Source: Candidatus Cryptobacteroides faecihippi (GTDB lineage: Bacteria; Bacteroidota; Bacteroidia; Bacteroidales; UBA932). From it: 5,959 nucleotides of DNA. The translations under genes were made by a program, and so were the position numbers. The DNA is taken from NCBI GenBank assembly GCA_018066065.1, contig JAGHSC010000013.1, forward strand, positions 1 to 5,959, in the 5' to 3' direction. Below are positions 1 to 5,959 of this stretch, one piece after another. Under the pieces are notes generated by a model. The model saw only the letters and a program-made list of their open reading frames with translations, was not told the origin of the DNA and did not search any database. Position 1 is the first letter of the stretch; the number at the start of each line of letters is the position of its first letter.

Positions 1-1279
1 TGGAAGCGAGCCTGTCGAGGTCGGAGAAGAGAAGAGTACCTCTCTTGTAGGTCGCGAAACGGCGGGCAAAGCCGATGGTGAGGACGTCGTCCCTGAGGTT
101 CTTCTTGATGGCCACGATCTGGCCAGGAGAGTAATGGTTGCTGAGCGAAGGATCGGAGATGATGCTCTTGACCCTGTTTATGAGCTTGGTCTTGAGGGCC
201 TTCCTTGTCTCCCACACCTCATCGTCAGAGACATTGTAGATGCCCTCGAAGCACTTCCTGTCGTAGTGGTGTGTCTTGAATTCCTCTCCGAAGACCCTAG
301 CGTGGATCTTCTTCCACTCCTTGGCAGCCCATGTAGGATAGTGGACGCCATTGGTGACATAGCTGATGTAGAGTTCCTCAGGAAGGTAGCCAGGATACAT
401 GCTGTTGAGGATGTCCTTGCTGACCTCACCATGGAGCCATGACACACCGTTGACATTCTGGGCGCAGTTGGCGGCGAGATAGCTCATCGAGAATTTCTCT
501 CCCTGGTCGCTTCCGTTGATCTTGCCGAGCGACATGAGGGTCTCCCAGTCAATCTTGAGGAGCTGAGGGAAGTGACCGATGTACTTCCTGAGCATGCCCT
601 CATCGAAGGCATCATGTCCTGCAGGTACAGGTGTGTGGGTCGTGAAGAGGGAAGATGCCCTGACCACCTCGAGTGCCTCTCCGAAGTCAAGGTTGTCCTT
701 GGTCACATATTCACGGAGCCTCTCGAGACCCGTGAAGGCAGCATGCCCTTCATTGCAATGGTAGATCTGAGGGTTCAGGCCAAGGTTCCTGAGCGCCCTG
801 ATGCCGCCGATGCCGAGGAGAAGCTCCTGCTTGAGACGGTTCTCCCAGTCGCCACCGTAGAGGTGGAAGGTAACCTGCCTGTCCTCATCGAGGTTGGCTT
901 CGTAGTCAGTGTCGAGAAGGTAGAGGTCGGTACGTCCGACAGCGACCTTCCAGATCCTGGCAGTGATGGTCCTTCCAGGGAAGGCGACACTGGTGGTGAG
1001 CCAGTTGCCCTCTGCATCGAAGACCGGCTCCGCAGGGATCCTGTTGAAATCCTGGGCATCATACCTTGCTACCTGCTCGCCCTGTCCGGTGATCGTCTGG
1101 GTGAAGTAGCCGTAGCGGTAGAGGAAGCCGACCGCAACGAGATTGACGTTCATGTCGCTGGTCTCCTTGAGGTAGTCGCCGGCGAGAAGGCCGAGACCGC
1201 CTGAGTAGATCTTGAGGGAGGTGTCAAGGCCATACTCCATGCAGAAGTATCCGACCATCGGATCCTTCCTCTCTGCCTT
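1..1279 (-). pseudogene. glgP: Alpha-glucan phosphorylase catalytic domain, continuation of the fusion after a frameshift, partial at left edge
   Basis: I translated this frame from 1279 to the left edge and found no stop; it gives about 426 residues. Numbered as a repaired fusion (residues 659-1084) it holds PMVGYFCMEYGLDTSLKIYS at 665-684, GGLGLLAGDYLKE at 685-697, HCNEGHAAF at 832-840, FTTHTPVPAGHDAF at 870-883, NVNGVSWLHGE at 933-943, NGVHYPTW at 968-975 and GFARRFATYKR at 1061-1071. These are hallmarks of the bacterial/archaeal GlgP-type phosphorylases (TIGR02094-like, GT35 clan), which release glucose-1-phosphate from alpha-1,4-glucan chains. The PLP-binding lysine and the C-terminus lie beyond position 1. 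The same frame upstream meets a TGA at 1297-1295, so it cannot be read from the gene's own start. Its first internal ATG (1258-1256) falls inside the fold. It is labelled pseudogene only because of the one-base shift; if that is a sequencing error it is the second half of an intact gene. Confidence 0.85.
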
Positions 1280-3252
1280 GGGGCCATGTAGGCATCAAAC
1301 TCATCCATCACGGCCTTGAGGCGTCCGAGGAATTCCTCGTCCTTGGCCAGCGCCTTGAACTTCTTGAGCGAAACAACGTCGAGAAGGGCGATAGGATTAT
1401 GATTGGTCGACTGCCAGACTGCTGGGTCGATCGATTCGAAAAGGGATTTGGCGGATTCATTCCAGCACCACCAGAGGTTCTTGGACAAAGTCTCGAGGCC
1501 GCTCAGAGCCTCTGGCAGGTGACGTGTCACCATGACACTCTTCCACGACGGGTTGTTGATGTTCATCTTTCTGTAAGTAATGTGTTTTTCATTGTTTCCT
1601 TCAGAGAATGTCTCCCTGGCCTGCGCAACCTTTGCGAGGGCTTTTGAATATGCTTCCTTGTAGTAGCGTATCTGATTGTCCCAGAGCGCTATCTTGGAAA
1701 CCTGGCGAGCATTGGACATGTAAGCCTTGCGGCCTTCATCATCCAGTGCTGCAATCTCACGGATCCTGGCGACGACTCCGTCGACCACATCCTGGTAATT
1801 CGCGTCATTCCTGTCCAGGACAGTGATTCCCGGATGATCTCCCTCATAATGGTCCCTGACCCAGAGTCCGAAGCCTGCAAGGCTCGTGGTGAGTGTCGGG
1901 ATGCAGAACGCAAGGCTCTCCAGAGGAGTGTATCCCCATGGTTCATAATAGGAAGGGAACGCAGACAGGTCGAGGCCCGCCAGCAGATCGTAGTATGACA
2001 TGTTGAATATTCCGTCATTGCCGTTGAGGTAGGACGGAATGAAGTAGACCTTCACCCTGCTGCCGGCGCGGTTGTCAAGGGCAAGCTCGTGCAGACGGCC
2101 GCTGATGGCGTCATATTCAGGGTTCATCAGGTAATGCGAGATCTGGGTGGTGTAGCCGGACCCGCTTCCCGCAAGCTTGGCGACAAGGTCCTTGTCCGGA
2201 CCATTGTGGCCAGACGGGATCATGATGAAGGCATGGATGCTCCTGCCTTCCGGCTCCTCACGGACAAGCTTTGCAAGCGAGTCGATGAAGATGTCGATGC
2301 CCTTGTTCCTGTACTCGTAGCGGCCTCCGATCCCCATCAGGATCGCATCCTTCGCGATCTCCTCTCCGGACATTGCGGATGCAACGGAGATCAGTTTCGA
2401 GCGTGAGACCCTGCGTCTCTCGAGATACTCCTCGTAAGTTGCAGGCGTGAAGCTGTTCTCGAATCCGTTCGGGGTGACCACATCCACCTTGCGCTGAAGG
2501 AAATGCTCGCACTCCGAGGCTGTGATGTCGCTCACGGTCGTGAAGACATCGGCTCTCTGGGCGGAAGCCTTCTCGATGGAATGGATGGCTACCACATTGA
2601 ACTGGCGTGCCTTCTCGTCTCCGTCAAAACGGCTCATCGCATCGTAGAGAGGAAGGTTGTTCCCGGCCAGGCAGCGGCCCATCATTGTTGCATGAGTGGT
2701 GAAAGCCGTTGCAATCGGAAGGTCCGTCGTCTTGAGGTAAAGGATTCCCGAACCTGTCTGCCACTCATGGAACTGAGCGACAACATTGTCCGAAGAGCTC
2801 AGGTTGAACCTGTAGAAGCTCTCGATGACATGGCCGGCAGCGTAGCCGAACAGCACATTCTCCCTGTAGTCCCAGTTTCCGGAGATGGAATCCACGCCGA
2901 AGCGCAGCCAGTACTCCGTCAGGATGTCATCCTGCTTTGTAAGAAACTGCTTGTAGTCGACCAGGATTGCCGTCGGGGTGCCAGGAATGTTCCAGCGTCC
3001 GATGCGGACCCTGAGGCCCTCGGAGGCAGCCTGTGCCTTCCACTGACTGTAGAGATGTGAGTCTTCGATGAAGTCCGGATTGCTTTCGGTATCCATCCAG
3101 ACATCCGGTCCGATGAGGATGTGGTGGCGTCCCATCTCCTGTCTCAGGAAAGAAGCCTTTGTGGCCACCACAGTGTAGATTCCTCCGACCTTGTTGCAGA
3201 CTTCCCAGCTCGTCTCGAACAGGTAATCCGGTCGTAAAAGTTCTTCTGTCAT
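1150..3252 (-). CDS. GT3 glycogen synthase fused to start of alpha-glucan phosphorylase; frameshifted 5' part
   Basis: As read, 700 aa. Residues 1-545 form a GT3-type (eukaryotic/Bacteroidota-like) glycogen synthase: FETSWEVCNKVGGIYTV at 12-28 with the KVGGI nucleotide-sugar loop, FHEWQTG at 161-167, H187 in TTHATMMGR, TPNGF at 260-264, R311 and K317 as phosphate contacts, and the E-x7-E pair E437/E445 in YYEPWGYTPLE. It adds alpha-1,4-glucose to glycogen from UDP- or ADP-glucose; the donor is not decided here. Residues ~565-657 match the DUF3417 N-terminal domain of GlgP-type phosphorylases (LPEALSGLETLSKNLWWCWN at 579-598). After A657 the frame is lost: residues 658-700 are Arg/Ser/Thr-rich and unlike the family, ending at 1150. 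The true continuation is in the frame starting at 1279. The catalytic residues of the synthase are all present, so the truncated product could still be a synthase. The ATG at 3252 is 12 nt after the GH57 stop. Confidence 0.88.
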   Translation of the reverse strand: MTEELLRPDYLFETSWEVCNKVGGIYTVVATKASFLRQEMGRHHILIGPDVWMDTESNPDFIEDSHLYSQWKAQAASEGLRVRIGRWNIPGTPTAILVDYKQFLTKQDDILTEYWLRFGVDSISGNWDYRENVLFGYAAGHVIESFYRFNLSSSDNVVAQFHEWQTGSGILYLKTTDLPIATAFTTHATMMGRCLAGNNLPLYDAMSRFDGDEKARQFNVVAIHSIEKASAQRADVFTTVSDITASECEHFLQRKVDVVTPNGFENSFTPATYEEYLERRRVSRSKLISVASAMSGEEIAKDAILMGIGGRYEYRNKGIDIFIDSLAKLVREEPEGRSIHAFIMIPSGHNGPDKDLVAKLAGSGSGYTTQISHYLMNPEYDAISGRLHELALDNRAGSRVKVYFIPSYLNGNDGIFNMSYYDLLAGLDLSAFPSYYEPWGYTPLESLAFCIPTLTTSLAGFGLWVRDHYEGDHPGITVLDRNDANYQDVVDGVVARIREIAALDDEGRKAYMSNARQVSKIALWDNQIRYYKEAYSKALAKVAQARETFSEGNNEKHITYRKMNINNPSWKSVMVTRHLPEALSGLETLSKNLWWCWNESAKSLFESIDPAVWQSTNHNPIALLDVVSLKKFKALAKDEEFLGRLKAVMDEFDAYMAPRQRGRIRWSDTSAWSMALTPPSRSTQAVSAFSPATTSRRPAT
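1280..1283 (-). other. Single-base frameshift site (missing C in a C4 run of the coding strand)
   Basis: On the coding strand the sequence reads ATG GCC CCA AGG in the synthase frame. Family-like residues stop at M656-A657. From AAG at 1279-1277 the other frame reads KAERKDPMVGYFCMEYGLD, which is the expected phosphorylase sequence. Adding one base to the C run gives M-A-P-K-A-E-R-K with no gap. This position falls between the DUF3417 domain and the first catalytic strand, and nothing on either side looks degraded. The site has no canonical X-XXY-YYZ slippery heptamer in the zero frame. Confidence 0.9.
1564..1606 (-). other. AT-rich synthase-phosphorylase junction with an internal ATG
   Basis: This is the inter-domain linker of the fusion, encoding roughly residues 550-563 (EGNNEKHITYRKM). 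It is clearly AT-richer than the flanking coding sequence. It ends in ATG (M563, 1566-1564), which begins MNINNPSWKSV, a sequence that looks like the start of stand-alone GlgP-type phosphorylases. The bases before it, ACTTACAGAAAG, resemble ACTTACAATAG just before the fusion gene's own ATG at 3252. I infer a fossil intergenic spacer and start codon, possibly still usable. No experiment supports initiation here. Confidence 0.45.
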
Positions 3253-3264
3253 CTATTGTAAGTT
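3253..3264 (-). promoter_or_regulatory. 12-nt AT-rich spacer before the synthase-phosphorylase start
   Basis: The bases between the GH57 TAG and the ATG at 3252 read AACTTACAATAG on the coding strand. There is no Shine-Dalgarno match. The ACTTACA element recurs just upstream of the internal ATG at 1566 inside the fusion gene. Spacing and strand place the last gene in the same transcription unit. Confidence 0.45.
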
Positions 3265-4491
3265 CTATTCAGCCGCCTCCCTGGCGGCAAGTACCGTGGA
3301 CTCAGCGGCAGCATCATCAATCCTGATGGAGAAGTCGCTGAGAACATTCATGAAGTTTATGAAAGCCTCGTAAGGCGTGTCGTATGGGTTGAACCTCTTG
3401 TGTATCTCTCCGTCGGAGAAGAACTTGGTGCTCATGTAGTAGAGGTGGTCACTCTCCTGAAGATGGCCGAAGTCATTCCAGAGCTGAGGGTCATTGACGA
3501 TGCCGAGTTTCTCGGTCATCTCGTAGACCTTGTTGAAGGCATCCTGCTGGAGCTCGTTGCCGAGCCATGCGGTGACATCCCTCTCCTCGTCTGCCCAGGA
3601 GATTGCCTCAGGGACTGAGAGCGATCCTGCCGACTTGTGCTTGGCAGCAGCTCTCGCCGGGGTGACGAATTCAAGTTCCTTGGTTGCAAGGACAGCGGCA
3701 GGAAGAGCCTTCATGAAATCGAAGATGCCGCATGAAGCATCCTGATGCTCCCCGAATGTCTCATAGTCCATGAAAAGGTTGATGATGTCTCCCTCTGAAG
3801 CCATCAGCCAGTCGGTGAACTTCTCTGCAGTGAGAGGCCAGCCGCCCCATCCCTTGTCGGAGAAGCGGAAAGCGATGTCGTCGCTGAGTGAATAGTTGCG
3901 GAGAAGAAGCTTCAGCTTCGGCTGCAGGTCGTTGTTGTACAGGAAGTTGGAGCTCTTCCAACCCATGATGTGACGTGCACCCTCGGTCAGCATGGCCTTG
4001 AATCCGAGATTGTAGACCTCCTCGCCGATGCTGTCGGAGTAGATGAGCTCGGTGTTGCGGAAGGTGACAGGAGTCACACCGAAGTGGCTTTCGATCGCAA
4101 GCTTGTGCTTGTTCACCTGATGCTCGAACTCCTTGAAGTTTCCTGCGAGGGAAGCCAGTGAGTGATAGTAAGTCTCTGAAAGGAACTCCACACATCCAGT
4201 GTCGGCCAGGGCCTTGAAGCTGTCGATGACCTCAGGTGCGTACCTGTCGAACTGCTCGATTGCAGATCCGCTGATCGAGAATGCGACCTTGAAAGCGCCC
4301 TTGCTCTCCTTGATGGCCTGGAGAATCACTTCATTCATAGGAAGATAGCACTTTGTAGCTATCCTTCTGAGAATGTTGCGGTTGGCATAGTCATCATAGT
4401 AATGGCTGTCCTTGCCTATATCGAAGAACCTGTAGAGTCTGAGCCTGGTAGGCTGATGTACCTGGAAGTACAGGCAAATGCTCTTTTTCAT
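3265..4491 (-). CDS. Glycoside hydrolase family 57 protein (alpha-amylase-like)
   Basis: A complete 408-aa protein with the GH57 beta/alpha-barrel motifs in order: HQP at 12-14 (region 1), VEFLSETYYHSL at 101-112 (region 2), TFRNTELIYSD at 143-153 with E148 as the likely nucleophile (region 3), and LFMDYETFGEH at 239-249 with D242 as the likely acid (region 4). Family members hydrolyse or transfer alpha-1,4-glucans (amylase, 4-alpha-glucanotransferase) and some branch them; the sequence does not decide which. No signal peptide is seen, so an intracellular role on glycogen or maltodextrin is inferred. The start at 4491 was chosen because MKKSICLYFQVHQP is the usual N-terminus. An in-frame ATG at 4557 would add 22 residues lying inside the preceding gene. 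The chosen start lies 11 nt after the GT4 stop, in AT-rich sequence. The last ~17 residues are an Ala/Glu-rich tail after the core domain. Stop TAG at 3267-3265. Confidence 0.9.
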   Translation of the reverse strand: MKKSICLYFQVHQPTRLRLYRFFDIGKDSHYYDDYANRNILRRIATKCYLPMNEVILQAIKESKGAFKVAFSISGSAIEQFDRYAPEVIDSFKALADTGCVEFLSETYYHSLASLAGNFKEFEHQVNKHKLAIESHFGVTPVTFRNTELIYSDSIGEEVYNLGFKAMLTEGARHIMGWKSSNFLYNNDLQPKLKLLLRNYSLSDDIAFRFSDKGWGGWPLTAEKFTDWLMASEGDIINLFMDYETFGEHQDASCGIFDFMKALPAAVLATKELEFVTPARAAAKHKSAGSLSVPEAISWADEERDVTAWLGNELQQDAFNKVYEMTEKLGIVNDPQLWNDFGHLQESDHLYYMSTKFFSDGEIHKRFNPYDTPYEAFINFMNVLSDFSIRIDDAAAESTVLAAREAAE

Positions 4492-4502
4492 ATTTCTGAA
4501 TA
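4492..4502 (-). promoter_or_regulatory. 11-nt AT-rich spacer before the GH57 start
   Basis: The bases between the GT4 TAA and the GH57 ATG read TATTCAGAAAT on the coding strand. There is no GGAGG-like ribosome site. An A/T-rich leader without Shine-Dalgarno is common for Bacteroidota, and the short distance suggests co-translation with the GT4 gene. It is too short to hold a promoter or terminator of its own. Confidence 0.45.
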
Positions 4503-5792
4503 TTATTGGATGAGGGATTCGTAGATTGTCTTGAGCTTGGCGGTAGCGCCATTCCACTTGAGGCGGTTCACCTCTTCATAGCCCTGCTTTGCCGCGAAGG
4601 ACGCAAGTGCAGGGTACTTGAGGAGCGCGAAAATGCAGTCAGCCATCGCATCGACATCCCAGAAATCAACCTTGAAGGCATACTTCAGGATCTCGGCGGC
4701 ACCGGACTGGTGCGAGATGATCGAAGGCACATTCGTACGCATCGCCTCGAGAGGGGAGATTCCGAACGGTTCCGAAACCGACGGCATGATGTAGACATCG
4801 GAAAGGGCGAACATCGTCTGGACATCCTTTCCACGCAGGAATCCAGTGAAATGGAACCTGTCGGAGATGCCGAGCTTTGCCACATGCTTGATGCACTTGT
4901 TCATCATGTCACCGCTTCCGGCCATGACGAAGCGCACGTTCTCAGTCCTCTTGAGGACCTTGGCTGCCGCCTCGATGAAATACTCAGGACCCTTCTGGAA
5001 GGTGATTCGGCCAAGGAAGGTGACCACCTTGTCCTTGACTCCCCTTTCAACGGTCAGGTCCTCCCTGCCGCTGAAGTCGACGGCGTTGTGGACGGTGATG
5101 ACCTTTGCAGGATCGATGTGATACTTGTTGATCACGATGTTCCTGGTCAGGTTGCTGACTGTGACGACCCTGTCTGCTGCGAGCATTCCCCTGGTCTCGA
5201 TGTCGAGGACCCTGGTGTCGATGTGCTTCTCGTCACCGCGGTCGTAGGACGTTGCGTGGACATGTACGACAAGAGGCTTTCCGGTCAGTTCCTTGGCAGC
5301 GATGCCGGCAAGGTAGGTAAGCCAGTCATGGGCATGGATGACATCGAACTCATCCTTGTGCTGCATGGCGATGGTACCTCCGACCATTGCGTAGCGGGCG
5401 ACTTCCTCCATGAGATTCGTGCCGTACTTGCCGGAGAACTTGTATTTCATTCCGTACTGGATCCTGAAGTCCTCGACCTGGCGTCTCTGCTCCTCCTCGA
5501 CAATCGAGGTGAACTCCTCCGGTCCGACGTAAGGAACCATGTTGGAACCGATATGCACGAACTTGACCTTGCCCAGGAACTCATCGATGGTCGAAGACAC
5601 GGTGTCGACGGCGACATCACTTGCGTTGATGATCGTCGTGGCGCTCTGGTCTTCGTCACCGGAAGCCGAAGGCATGACGAACAGGGTCTCTACCCCGTTG
5701 TAGGCAAGTCCCTTGACTATTCCCTCGCAGGCGGTACCCAGACCTCCGGCGATATGTGGTGGGAACTCCCACCCGAACATCAGTACCTTCAT
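4503..5792 (-). CDS. GT-B glycosyltransferase, GT4 / starch-synthase-like
   Basis: A complete 429-aa protein with two Rossmann domains. The N-terminal half starts MKVLMFGWEFPPHIAGGLG; the G16-G-L-G loop is the nucleotide-sugar and acceptor contact typical of glycogen/starch synthases, followed by HAHDW at 153-157. The C-terminal half has the phosphate-contact pair R262 and K267 (FLGRITFQKG) and the retaining GT-B motif E-x7-E at E341 and E349 (SEPFGISPLE). No signal peptide or membrane segment is seen, so it is probably cytoplasmic. By family knowledge it should transfer glucose, or another hexose, from a nucleotide sugar to an alpha-glucan; donor and product are not established by sequence. 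The ATG at 5792 is favoured because it overlaps the upstream TGA and gives the expected 'KVLMFGWEFPP' beginning. No strong Shine-Dalgarno is visible. It is placed between the debranching enzyme and GH57 genes, so a role in glycogen synthesis or priming is inferred. Length is normal for the family. Confidence 0.9.
   Translation of the reverse strand: MKVLMFGWEFPPHIAGGLGTACEGIVKGLAYNGVETLFVMPSASGDEDQSATTIINASDVAVDTVSSTIDEFLGKVKFVHIGSNMVPYVGPEEFTSIVEEEQRRQVEDFRIQYGMKYKFSGKYGTNLMEEVARYAMVGGTIAMQHKDEFDVIHAHDWLTYLAGIAAKELTGKPLVVHVHATSYDRGDEKHIDTRVLDIETRGMLAADRVVTVSNLTRNIVINKYHIDPAKVITVHNAVDFSGREDLTVERGVKDKVVTFLGRITFQKGPEYFIEAAAKVLKRTENVRFVMAGSGDMMNKCIKHVAKLGISDRFHFTGFLRGKDVQTMFALSDVYIMPSVSEPFGISPLEAMRTNVPSIISHQSGAAEILKYAFKVDFWDVDAMADCIFALLKYPALASFAAKQGYEEVNRLKWNGATAKLKTIYESLIQ
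5789..5792 (-). other. ATGA stop/start overlap (translational coupling)
   Basis: The TGA of the debranching enzyme (5791-5789) and the ATG of the GT4 gene (5792-5790) share bases as ATGA. Such overlaps usually mean that terminating ribosomes re-initiate on the next gene, so the two products would be made together. No independent promoter is visible in the upstream coding sequence. Confidence 0.85.
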
Positions 5793-5959
5793 TTGTTCTT
5801 CTCTATCAATTTGGTGATTGTAAGGAGGGCTGCCGTACTGAGAGCCGACGAGATTGCGCCGTGCGGCTCATGAGGCGGGTCTCCGTCATAAAGCTCGGAA
5901 AATGCTCCCACGCCGTGTGAGCCAAGGTCGTCGAAGAAGCCCTTGATGAGCCACTCGGC
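5789..5959 (-). CDS. Glycogen debranching enzyme (amylo-alpha-1,6-glucosidase), C-terminal end only
   Basis: Only the last 56 codons are present; the gene enters from the right edge and ends at TGA 5791-5789. The translated end has the pattern SELYDGDPPHEPHGAISSAL followed by a short helix and a Lys-rich tail. This resembles the extreme C-terminus of bacterial amylo-alpha-1,6-glucosidases (GDE_C, (alpha/alpha)6 barrel, GH133-like), where a 'DG.PPH.P.G...QA.S.A' segment closes the barrel. Such enzymes hydrolyse alpha-1,6 branch points of glycogen left after outer chains are shortened. The catalytic acids lie outside the window, so activity cannot be judged. The stop overlaps the ATG of the next gene by 4 nt (ATGA), which suggests translational coupling. 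In Bacteroidales this gene commonly precedes the same GT4 and GH57 genes, and that supports the call from such a short fragment. Confidence 0.82.
   Translation of the reverse strand, partial: AEWLIKGFFDDLGSHGVGAFSELYDGDPPHEPHGAISSALSTAALLTITKLIEKNK

Noticed and set aside
572..1204. A 210-codon plus-strand open frame
   Set aside because: It lies opposite the phosphorylase frame, which has clear conserved motifs throughout; the plus-strand translation shows no domain or start signal.
1280..1283. Phase-variable homopolymer tract
   Set aside because: Four identical bases are too few for high-frequency slippage, and a storage-metabolism enzyme is not a usual phase-variable target.
1276..1287. 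Programmed ribosomal frameshifting at the CCCC run
   Set aside because: A -1 slip of the Pro codon would give the right product, but there is no canonical slippery heptamer in the zero frame, I see no convincing downstream structure, and AGG (the next codon) is common here. An indel is the simpler explanation.
2503..3060. A 185-codon plus-strand open frame
   Set aside because: It is antisense to the GT3 synthase domain, has no recognisable domain, and is explained by coding bias of the real gene.
3761..4195. A 144-codon minus-strand open frame within the GH57 gene
   Set aside because: It is an out-of-frame shadow of the GH57 coding sequence; the GH57 frame carries the catalytic motifs over the same bases.
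4492..4557. A 22-residue N-terminal extension of the GH57 protein from the ATG at 4557
   Set aside because: It would overlap the end of the GT4 gene by 55 nt and adds a non-conserved Arg-rich stretch before the typical MKKSICLYFQVHQP beginning.
4506..5873. A 455-codon open frame on the plus strand, antisense to the GT4 gene
   Set aside because: It mirrors the GT4 and debranching genes, whose codon use avoids TTA, CTA and TCA and so leaves the opposite strand free of stops. Its translation is rich in Asp/Val/His with no recognisable domain, whereas the minus-strand protein has full family motifs.
1..5959. CRISPR arrays, insertion sequences, tRNA/rRNA genes or a defence system
   Set aside because: Nearly every base lies in the four glycogen-metabolism genes, and reading both strands I saw no tandem repeats, terminal inverted repeats, RNA-gene signatures or foreign composition.

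Overview
The window is one stretch of a bacterial glycogen / alpha-glucan metabolism operon, with every gene on the minus strand, so transcription runs from position 5959 towards 1. The gene set matches what is known from Bacteroidota, particularly Bacteroidales: an amylo-alpha-1,6-glucosidase, a starch-synthase-like GT4, a GH57 alpha-amylase-like protein, and a GT3 glycogen synthase with a GlgP-type phosphorylase. The starts lack clear Shine-Dalgarno sequences, which also fits that phylum. GC content looks like the low to mid 50s by eye and arginine is often AGG, so a higher-GC Bacteroidales lineage (for example Rikenellaceae or a related uncultured gut group) is plausible. The genus cannot be fixed from the sequence.

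Layout in transcription order: (1) 5959-5789, the last 56 codons of a glycogen debranching enzyme, cut by the right edge; (2) 5792-4503, a 429-aa GT-B glycosyltransferase whose ATG overlaps the preceding stop in an ATGA; (3) 4491-3265, a 408-aa GH57 protein starting 11 nt after the previous stop; (4) 3252-1, a very long gene starting 12 nt after the GH57 stop. Its N-terminal ~545 residues are a GT3 glycogen synthase and the rest is an alpha-glucan phosphorylase (DUF3417 domain, then the GT35-like catalytic domain). It runs off the left edge before the PLP-lysine region. No intergenic gap exceeds 12 nt, and I see no RNA gene, mobile element, CRISPR array or terminator.

The clearest anomaly is a one-base frameshift in gene 4 at the G4 run 1280-1283 (C4 on the coding strand). 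The first frame continues for 43 non-homologous residues to a stop at 1150. The phosphorylase continues without a stop in the next frame from 1279 to the left edge. One extra C would give a single protein of at least 1084 residues in this window. Either the sequence has an indel error or the gene is truly broken. A second notable point is the synthase-phosphorylase junction (1564-1606): it is locally AT-rich and looks like a former intergenic region with an old start codon.

Functionally the operon brings together chain elongation (GT3, perhaps the GT4), phosphorolysis (GlgP), debranching (GDE) and an alpha-1,4-glucan-active GH57 enzyme. This is ordinary storage-glucan metabolism rather than a new type of system. 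The frameshift and the fused synthase-phosphorylase deserve the second look.
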